In this document: in pieces, positions 58,051 through 64,000 of the stretch
Layout of the letters: every line of letters begins with the position of its first letter
How positions within the stretch are numbered: the first letter of the stretch is position 1
NCBI GenBank assembly: GCA_963851245.1
Contig: CAWKOH010000003.1
Coordinates: 62,001-126,000, forward strand
Direction of reading: 5' to 3'
From: CAWKOH01 sp963851245
Lineage (GTDB): Bacteria > Actinomycetota > Acidimicrobiia > Acidimicrobiales > Palsa-688
Length of the DNA: 64,000 nucleotides
The notes under the pieces: generated by a model
What the model was told of the DNA's origin: nothing
What the model saw: only the letters and a program-made list of their open reading frames with translations
Databases searched by the model: none
Program-made: the position numbers and the translations under genes

Positions 58051-60198
58051 GTGGAGCGAGACAAGGCCCTCGAGATGGCGATGGGGCAGATCGAGAAGCA
58101 GTTCGGCAAGGGCGCCATCATGCGCATGGGGGAAAACCTCGACATGCAGATCGCCGCCATCTCGACCGGCGCTCTGTCATTGGACATTGCGCTGGGGATC
58201 GGAGGTTTGCCTCGTGGCCGGGTAGTCGAGATCTACGGCCCTGAGTCGTCGGGCAAGTCCACCTTGGCCATGCACGTCGTGGGCGAGGCCCAGCGCAACG
58301 GAGGGATCTGCGCCTACATCGACGCCGAGCACGCCATGGATCCGGTGTACGCCGCCGCCATCGGGGTGAACGTGGACGATCTGCTGATCTCCCAGCCCGA
58401 TACCGGTGAGCAGGCGCTCGAGATCGCCGACATGCTGATCCGCTCCGGGGCCCTGGACGTGATCGTCATCGACTCGGTGGCGGCTCTCACCCCCCGGGCA
58501 GAGATCGAGGGCGACATGGGCGATAGCCACGTGGGCCTGCAGGCCCGCCTCATGTCCCAGGCGCTGCGCAAGCTGACCGCCACCCTCAACCGATCGAACA
58601 CCATCGCCGTCTTCATCAACCAGCTCCGGGAAAAGATAGGGGTCATGTTCGGGTGCTTGTCGTACGGCACCCGGGTGACCTTGGCGGATGGCACGCAGGA
58701 AAAGATTGGCAAGATCGTCAACCAGCGCATGCCGGTGGAGGTGCTTTCCTACGATCCGGACCTGGGGGCAGTAGTGCCCAAGAAGGTCGTCAACTGGTTT
58801 GACAACGGAATCACCGACGAGTTCCTGCAACTGACCGTGGCTCGGCCCGGTGGCAACGGCAGAGCGCAGATCGGGTGCACATCCAATCATCAGATACGGA
58901 CTTCTTCAGGATGGCGGGAGGCCGGCCAGCTCAGAGTTGGCGACAGGGTTCTTCAGTCCGTGCCCCACTACCTGTCCGACTTCCAGTGGGAGGTCGTCCT
59001 CGGAAGTCTCATGGGCGATGGAGCACTGTCGTCTACCAGGAGCGGGCACGGGGCCCGCTTTCGCTTCGGTCACAGCCACAAGCAGGCGGACTATGCCGAT
59101 TGGAAGGCCTCGCTCTTCGCCAACCTGAGGAGTAGCCGATCAATCGGCGCCCACGGCGCCGTGTTCTACGACTTCCAGCCGCTGGCGGAGCTGGCTGAGC
59201 TGCGACAGGCGGTGTACGTCGATGGCAAGAAGGTTCTGAGCGAGGACTATCTCAAGCAGCTCACGCCGCTTTCACTGGCCTTGTGGTACATGGACGACGG
59301 TTGCTACACCGAGCGGGCCAAGGGTCTCCAGGAGCGGACCGGGGATGGGAGCGGTCGAATGGAGATCTGCGTGGAGGCCATGGAGCCCACCAGCCGCCGG
59401 CGCCTCAGGGACTATCTAGCCGACACCTGGGGCATCAGCCCCCGGCTCCGTCTCGCTGGCGCCGGTCAGAAGGCTGTCCTGATCTTCCCAAAGGCAGAGA
59501 CGGCCAAGTTCCACGCCTTGATCGCCCCCTTCGTTCACCCCTCTATGGGGTACAAACTGCAGAGCCGCTTCCGGGGGCGCTTCTCGGTGGAGCCGGTCTT
59601 CGCTCCGACGCGGCACGAGCTTGTACCTCTTCCCGTCGTCAAGATTGGACCCAAACCCAGGACCCGGAGCATGCACCGCTTCGACATCGAGGTGGAGGGT
59701 AGCCATAACTATCTCGCCGACGGTGTGGTGGTCCACAACAGCCCCGAGACCACCCCGGGCGGCCGGGCTCTCAAGTTCTATTCCTCGGTTCGGCTCGACA
59801 TCCGCCGGATCGAATCCATCAAGGACGGGGCCGAGGTGATCGGCAACCGCACCCGGGTGAAGGTGGTCAAGAACAAGACGGCGCCGCCTTTCAAATCCGC
59901 AGAGTTCGACATCATGTACGGGAAGGGGATCAGCAGAGAAGGTTCCCTGATCGACGTGGCGGTTGACCTCGGGATCGTCAAGAAGTCCGGGGCCTGGTAC
60001 ACCTACGAGGGCGAGCAGCTCGGCCAGGGCCGGGAGAACGCCAAGGTCTTCCTGGCCGAGAACCTCGAGTTGATGATCGAGATCTCGGAGAAAGTACGAC
60101 AAGGGGCAGGCCTCAACCGGGACGGAGCCGGTTCCCAGCTCGATGGCTCTCTGGGCGCCGACCCCCGCGACGACGAGCCGATCACTCTCGACGACTGA
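58051..60198 (+). CDS. recA: Recombinase RecA precursor with intein
   Basis: 715 residues including an intein of 362 residues; spliced RecA would be 353. The extein has Walker A YGPESSGKST (63-71), VIVIDSVAALTPRAEIEGDMGD, and NRSNTIAVFINQLREKIGVMFG just before the intein; SPETTPGGRALKFYSSVRLDIRR resumes after it, with the C-terminal RVKVVKNKTAPPFKSAEFDI and acidic tail DDEPITLDD. Insertion between G and S of VMFG/SPETT is the RecA-b site, used by the M. leprae intein and not by that of M. tuberculosis. GTG start with GAGGAAGG upstream. No recX follows. Confidence 0.97.
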   Translation: MERDKALEMAMGQIEKQFGKGAIMRMGENLDMQIAAISTGALSLDIALGIGGLPRGRVVEIYGPESSGKSTLAMHVVGEAQRNGGICAYIDAEHAMDPVYAAAIGVNVDDLLISQPDTGEQALEIADMLIRSGALDVIVIDSVAALTPRAEIEGDMGDSHVGLQARLMSQALRKLTATLNRSNTIAVFINQLREKIGVMFGCLSYGTRVTLADGTQEKIGKIVNQRMPVEVLSYDPDLGAVVPKKVVNWFDNGITDEFLQLTVARPGGNGRAQIGCTSNHQIRTSSGWREAGQLRVGDRVLQSVPHYLSDFQWEVVLGSLMGDGALSSTRSGHGARFRFGHSHKQADYADWKASLFANLRSSRSIGAHGAVFYDFQPLAELAELRQAVYVDGKKVLSEDYLKQLTPLSLALWYMDDGCYTERAKGLQERTGDGSGRMEICVEAMEPTSRRRLRDYLADTWGISPRLRLAGAGQKAVLIFPKAETAKFHALIAPFVHPSMGYKLQSRFRGRFSVEPVFAPTRHELVPLPVVKIGPKPRTRSMHRFDIEVEGSHNYLADGVVVHNSPETTPGGRALKFYSSVRLDIRRIESIKDGAEVIGNRTRVKVVKNKTAPPFKSAEFDIMYGKGISREGSLIDVAVDLGIVKKSGAWYTYEGEQLGQGRENAKVFLAENLELMIEISEKVRQGAGLNRDGAGSQLDGSLGADPRDDEPITLDD
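58654..59739 (+). mobile_element. RecA-b intein with LAGLIDADG homing endonuclease
   Basis: Residues 202-563 of the precursor. The N-splicing domain starts with Cys1 (CLSYGTRVTLADG) and has the block B region GCTSNHQIRTSSGWREAG with its conserved His. The endonuclease core shows two LAGLIDADG motifs, VVLGSLMGDGALS and LALWYMDDGCYT, both with their acidic residue. The C-splicing end is RFDIEVEGSHNYLADGVVVHN, with the penultimate His and terminal Asn, followed by Ser as +1. All residues for splicing and DNA cleavage are present. Its sequence resembles the M. leprae RecA intein from memory. Confidence 0.92.
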
Positions 60199-60624
60199 CA
60201 GGGGACAGCGGCGGCCCGCGATGGCGAGGTCCGCTCTTCTCCTTGGGTCCTGCTCTGCATGCCTCACGGCATGAAAGTCGCGGGCCCTTCGCCATGCGGC
60301 CCCGGCTGCTCTGGACCGTGGTGGCGTGCCGGCGTGTCGACTGTAACGCGCTGAGTGTCGACGCCGAGCTTTTCTGCGCTCGTACGCCTCGCGGCGCGTC
60401 GAGTAGCGGGTGAGGGAGGAGGGCGGCGAAGTGCCGATCCGTTACTCCGGGATCTCGGCAGTTCGCCGTTCCTCCTTCCACATACCGCTACGCGGACTAC
60501 GGCTCAAGCGCACTTCCGTTACTCCCGGATCGGCCCTTCGGCGTTCTTCCTCCCCGCGGTCCACTGAAGTCCCGGGAGGGGTCCCGCCCGAGTCCGTCGG
60601 CGGGCGAACGTAGACTTGGGGGTC
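60199..60624. other. Gene-free interval between recA and miaB
   Basis: No gene is supported here. Two similar blocks, 60438-60479 and 60515-60553 (core TCCGTTACTC then GGATC, ending GTTC-TCCT), form an imperfect direct repeat. A 6-bp hairpin CATGCC/GGCATG (60258-60273) without T tract lies after recA, and GCCCGCGA/TCGCGGGC pair across about 60212-60284. recX, often found here, is absent. Confidence 0.6.
60611..60616 (+). promoter_or_regulatory. Candidate leaderless -10 box (TAGACT) of miaB
   Basis: TAGACT ends 8 nt before the GTG at 60625, which is why that GTG is preferred to the TTG at 60616 overlapping the box. Confidence 0.4.
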
Positions 60625-62104
60625 GTGCCGTCCCCGCCGCCCCGCCGTTACCTCATCCGCACCTTCGGGTGCCAGATGAACGAGCACGACTCGGAGCGCA
60701 TCGCCGGCCTGCTCGAACAGGACGGCCTGGTGCCGGCTCAGAGCCTCGAGGACGCCGACGTGGTCGTACTCAACACGTGCTGCATTCGCGAGAACGCCGA
60801 CAATAAGCTGTACGGGGCCCTCGGTCACATGAAGACGCTGAAGGCTTCCCGACCCGACTCTGCAGATCGCCGTCGGTGGCTGCCTGGCCCAGAAGGACGG
60901 GGAGAGCATTCAGCGCAGAGCGCCGTGGGTTGACGCCGTGTGGGGCACTCACAACGTGGGACGGGCGGGCGAACTGCTGGCCCAGGCTCGCGCCGCCGGC
61001 TCAGGAGCTTTCGAGATCCTTGAAGCGGCGACTCTCGAGGACGACGAGTTCCCTTCAGCGTTGCCGGTCAAGCGGGATCAACCCTGGGCGGCCTGGGTCA
61101 CCATCCAGATCGGCTGTGACAACAACTGCGCTTTCTGCATTGTCCCGTCCGTGCGGGGCCGAGAGATAAGCCGCCCCTTCGGCCAGATTGTCTCGGAGGT
61201 AGAGGAACTCGCCGCCGCCGGCACCGTCGAGGTCACCCTGCTGGGCCAGAACGTCAACTCGTATGGTCGGGACCTGACCACCCGCCTGCGCACCCGCGCC
61301 GATTGGAGCGCCTGCGTCGAGCTGGCAGGTCCGGCCTGGGTCGGGTCCGACCGGCCCAGAGCCCGGCCCCTGTTTGCAGACCTTCTGAGGGCGGTCACGT
61401 CTGTGGAAGGCATCCGGCGGGTTCGCTTCACCAGCCCGCATCCGAAGGACCTTCGACCCGAAACCATTGACGCCATGGCGACGGCCGACGCCGTGTGCCC
61501 CCAGCTTCACCTGCCTTTGCAGTCGGGAAGCGATCGGGTCTTGGCCCTGATGCATCGCGGCTACACCGCCGAGCGCTACCTGGATCGGCTCTGCGCCGCT
61601 CGAGAGGCCATCGACGATCTCGCGGTGACGACGGACATCATCGTCGGCTTTCCCGGCGAGACCGAAGACGACTTCGAGCGGACCCTCGAGGTCACAGCAG
61701 CCGCTCAGTACGACAGCGCCTACACGTTCATCTACTCGCCCCGGCCAGGGACCGAGGCGGCGGAATGGACCGACCGCATGATCGCCCCGGAGGTGGCGGC
61801 AGAGCGATTCGAGCGCCTGCGTGTGGTGGTGGAACGCAGCGCTCTGGCTAAGCATCAAGAGCGGGTGGGCCGGATCGAAGAGGTACTGATCGAAGGCCCG
61901 TCCAAGCGGGATCGATCCACCTTCAGCGGCCGCACCGCTCAAGGCAAGCTTGTGCACATCCCGGCCGGCCCAACCGGGATGAGACCCGGAGCGTGGGCGG
62001 ACGTGCTGATCACCCGGGCTGCCCCCCACTTCCTGGTCGGGGACCTGGTGAGGGTCACCGCCGGTCCGACTCATAGAACCCGCATACCGGTGGTGGCCGG
62101 CTGA
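60625..62104 (+). CDS. miaB: tRNA-2-methylthio-N6-isopentenyladenosine synthase MiaB, with one-base frameshift
   Basis: Radical-SAM enzyme that methylthiolates i6A37 of tRNA made by MiaA. The N-terminal cysteines are in IRTFGCQMNEHDSERI and VVLNTCCIRENADNKLYG. At 60859 an extra T breaks the frame; removing it joins LKASRPD to LQIAVGGCLAQKDG with the third cysteine, then AVWGTHNVGRAGELL. The radical-SAM motif CDNNCAFCIVPSVRG, LPLQSGSDRVLALMHRGYT, DIIVGFPGETEDDFERTLE and the TRAM domain follow. Corrected length 492 residues. A start at 60938 would miss the N-terminal cluster cysteines. Confidence 0.9.
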
Positions 62105-63039
62105 GCAGCCCGGCCCGCCCGAAGGATCGGCCCATCCGCCATCTGGCCCTGGTCGGTTGCACCGCAAGCGGAAAGTCGGCCATAGCCCTCGAAGTGGCCC
62201 GCCGGCTCGGGGACATCGAGCTGGTAGCGGTGGACTCCATGCAGGTGTACCGGGGAATGGACATCGGTACGGCTAAGCCGAGCACGGCCGAGCGATCCGA
62301 GGTGCCCCATCACCTGCTGGATCTGGCTGACCCGTCCGAGAGCTGGAGCCTGACCAGGTGGGCGGCGGCGGCCCGGGCCGCCATCACCGAGATCGAGTCC
62401 CGGGGCCATCGAGCCCTGCTGGTCGGGGGCACCGGCCTGTACTACCAGAGTCTGGTCGACGGGTTGAGGCCGCCCGGCCGCTACCCGCTCGTAAAGGCCG
62501 AGCTCGAGGCCGAGCCGGACACGGCCGCCCTGTATAGGCGTCTAACCGAGTTGGATCCGGTTGCAGCCGCGAAGATCCAACCCTCCAACCGGCGACGCGT
62601 GATCCGGGCCCTGGAGGTCACCATCGGAGGGGGCCGCCCTTTTTCCACCTATGGCCCGGGCATAACCAGCTATCCGGCGACGGCGTGGCGCACCGCCGGT
62701 GTCTGGCTGCCACGGCCGGTGATCGCCGCTCGCATAACGAAGCGCCTCGAGGCCATGGTCGCGGCCGGGCTGGTGGACGAAGTGGCCCGCCTGGCGGATC
62801 GGCCCGGAGGCCTGTCTCGTACGGCCCGTCAGGCTCTCGGGTACCGCGAGATACTCGGGCATCTCGAAGGTGGTGTCCTGCTCTCGGACTCCCTCGCCGA
62901 GACCGACCGGCGCACCCGGGCTTTTGCCCGCCGCCAGCGGGTTTGGTGGCGGCGGGATCCCCGGGTGCGCTGGTACGGCGGCGTCGATAACCCGTTCGCC
63001 GTCATCCCTCAGTTGCTGGGAGACTGGATGCTGTCATGA
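62101..63039 (+). CDS. miaA: tRNA dimethylallyltransferase MiaA, apparent CTG start
   Basis: 312 residues if read from CTG 62101. It adds a dimethylallyl group to A37. The P-loop HLALVGCTASGKSAIALEVA is followed by VAVDSMQVYRGMDIGTAKPS, LVGGTGLYYQSLVDGL and TARQALGYREILGHL. The first ATG/GTG/TTG is GTG 62194, downstream of the P-loop, so it would give an inactive protein. The CTG lies across the miaB TGA (CTGA), where a GTG would be expected; a true CTG start or a base error are both possible. GCTASGKS replaces the common GPTASGKT. Confidence 0.88.
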   Translation: MSSPARPKDRPIRHLALVGCTASGKSAIALEVARRLGDIELVAVDSMQVYRGMDIGTAKPSTAERSEVPHHLLDLADPSESWSLTRWAAAARAAITEIESRGHRALLVGGTGLYYQSLVDGLRPPGRYPLVKAELEAEPDTAALYRRLTELDPVAAAKIQPSNRRRVIRALEVTIGGGRPFSTYGPGITSYPATAWRTAGVWLPRPVIAARITKRLEAMVAAGLVDEVARLADRPGGLSRTARQALGYREILGHLEGGVLLSDSLAETDRRTRAFARRQRVWWRRDPRVRWYGGVDNPFAVIPQLLGDWMLS

Positions 63040-63890
63040 CCGCCGACAAACCTGGCCAGCTCACTGTCACCAAGCTCCAAGGCCTGGGCAACGACTTCCT
63101 GGTCCTCCTCGACCAGGGCGACGCGGCCGCGACGGCCCGCGTCTCGGGTCCCGACGCCGAACTGGCCCGACGCCTCTGTCAGCGGCGCCTGGGGATCGGG
63201 GCCGACGGACTGATATTGAGTCGCCGTCTCGACAGGTCGGGCCTAAGCGGCGATGAGGCTCAACTCAGCTTCCGGCTCTGGAATGCCGACGGAAGCGAAG
63301 CGGAGATGAGCGGCAACGGGATGCGCTGCCTGGCCCACGCCGCCGTCGATGAGGGATGGATCGGCGAAGACCAGGCGGTGGGCGTCATCACTCCGGCCGG
63401 CCGTCGAGAAGTGACCGTCAAGCGATCCGGTACCGAACCTGGTCTGACCTGGGCCACGGTGGAGATGGGCCCGGTGAAGATCGGTGGCGAGGAGACCCGC
63501 TGCAATGTCGGCCACGGCCAGTTGCTGGTCGACGTCGGGAATCCACACCTGGTGGTACTCGGCCCCGATCCCGAGACCGTGGATGTCAGGAGGCTGGGGC
63601 CGCTGCTGGAGGCCACCGACCCGGCCGGGCTCAATGTGGAGTTCGTGGTCCTCGGTCCCGGGCCCGACACCATCACCATGCGGGTGTGGGAGAGGGGAGT
63701 GGGCGAAACCGAGGCGTGCGGCACTGGCTCTGTTGCCGCCGCTGCTGCCCTGCACCATTGGGACCGGGTCGGCCGATCCGTGACCGTTCACCAGCCGGGG
63801 GGCGCCGCCGCGGTCGAGCTGCGGAGCGACGGGACCGCCACTCTGGCCGGTCCCAGCCGGCGCATCGCGACTTGTGTGGTGGAGCGATAA
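63036..63890 (+). CDS. dapF: Diaminopimelate epimerase
   Basis: 284 residues. The two active-site cysteines are in MSGNGMRCLAHAAVDEG and GVGETEACGTGSVAAAAAL, the paired Cys bases of the racemase. KLQGLGNDFLVLLD, RRLGIGADGLIL and DVGNPHLVVLGPD are also typical. It converts LL- to meso-diaminopimelate for peptidoglycan and lysine. The start overlaps the miaA stop by 4 bp (ATGA). GMRC replaces the common GARC. Confidence 0.96.
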   Translation: MTADKPGQLTVTKLQGLGNDFLVLLDQGDAAATARVSGPDAELARRLCQRRLGIGADGLILSRRLDRSGLSGDEAQLSFRLWNADGSEAEMSGNGMRCLAHAAVDEGWIGEDQAVGVITPAGRREVTVKRSGTEPGLTWATVEMGPVKIGGEETRCNVGHGQLLVDVGNPHLVVLGPDPETVDVRRLGPLLEATDPAGLNVEFVVLGPGPDTITMRVWERGVGETEACGTGSVAAAAALHHWDRVGRSVTVHQPGGAAAVELRSDGTATLAGPSRRIATCVVER

Positions 63891-63903
63891 AGGCCGGTCG
63901 CTG

Positions 63904-64000
63904 ATGAGCCTGATCGAACGAGCTTTCCGAGAGAAGATCGTCCTGGTCGGCGTCAACGTCCCCCCGGAACGGGAGGAAGAGACCGAGCTGCATCTCGACG
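63904..64000 (+). CDS. hflX: GTPase HflX, N-terminal fragment (3' partial)
   Basis: The first 32 codons, reading EKIVLVGVNVPPEREEETELHLD, match the HflX N terminus before its glycine-rich and GTPase domains, which lie beyond the window. HflX splits 70S ribosomes under heat stress. Its place after miaA-dapF is standard in actinobacteria. ATG 63904 has AAAGG 10 nt upstream. Confidence 0.8.
   Translation, partial: MSLIERAFREKIVLVGVNVPPEREEETELHLD

Noticed and set aside
60618..60880. Programmed frameshift in miaB
   Set aside because: No slippery heptamer or downstream pseudoknot is apparent, and similar indels affect unrelated genes, so an assembly error is simpler.

Overview
High-GC actinobacterial chromosome segment, most like Acidimicrobiia or a deep-branching relative. 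This rests on gene order and family content (smc-ftsY-ffh-rpsP-KH-rimM-trmD-rplS; DUF2469-yraN; yifB-dprA-WhiG/FliA sigma-rpsB-tsf-pyrH-frr-cdsA-dxr-rseP-ispG; proS-rimP-nusA-ylxR-infB-ylxP-rbfA-truB-ribF; rpsO-pnp-M16-dapB; dapA-rnj-ftsK; rimO-pgsA-cinA; recA-miaB-miaA-dapF-hflX), not on a database search. Almost all genes are housekeeping and on the + strand. I see no rRNA, tRNA, CRISPR array, prophage or complete insertion sequence.

Layout. 1-6.7 kb: end of smc, ftsY, a three-gene ABC-2 exporter on the - strand, then ffh and rpsP. 6.7-9.5 kb: KH protein, rimM, trmD, rplS, DUF2469, yraN. 9.5-14.6 kb: a cystathionine-synthase-like PLP enzyme, a small Cys/His protein on the - strand, an enoyl-CoA hydratase, yifB and dprA. 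14.7-24.6 kb: FliA/WhiG-type sigma, rpsB, tsf, pyrH, frr, cdsA, dxr, rseP, ispG. 24.6-28.2 kb: PAP2-family protein, Eis-like acetyltransferase, archaeal-type prolyl-tRNA synthetase. 28.2-40.1 kb: the rimP-nusA-infB-rbfA-truB-ribF run, arfB (- strand), rpsO and pnp. 40.1-49.7 kb: M16 peptidase, dapB, a di-iron protein, dapA, RNase J, ftsK, thrB, a tiny DUF5679-like protein. 49.8-57.8 kb: rimO, pgsA, cinA, thpR, an orphan molybdenum-hydroxylase subunit, and on the - strand an ECF sigma factor with a membrane-anchored Asp-box-repeat protein. 57.9-64 kb: recA carrying an intein with a LAGLIDADG endonuclease, miaB, miaA, dapF and the start of hflX.

How the genes work together. The window concentrates protein targeting (ftsY, ffh), ribosome maturation and translation (rimM, rimP, rbfA, S2, S15, S16, L19, EF-Ts, IF2, RRF, RimO, MiaA/B, TrmD, TruB), RNA turnover (pnp, rnj, arfB), lysine/threonine synthesis (dapA, dapB, dapF, thrB), isoprenoid and phospholipid synthesis (dxr, ispG, cdsA, pgsA) and DNA transfer/repair (dprA, yifB, ftsK, recA).

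Two cross-cutting observations. First, at least eleven genes have a TANNNT hexamer (mostly TAGNCT-like) 6-10 nt before the start codon, the layout of leaderless transcription, whereas rpsB, rimP and rpsO have leaders that begin with a hairpin right after the predicted transcription start. Second, ffh, cdsA (twice), dxr, rimP and miaB each contain one-base frameshifts, and yraN, ylxR and miaA lack a standard start codon where homology requires one. Because these genes are essential or nearly so, base-level assembly errors are the simplest explanation and should be excluded before any biological reading.
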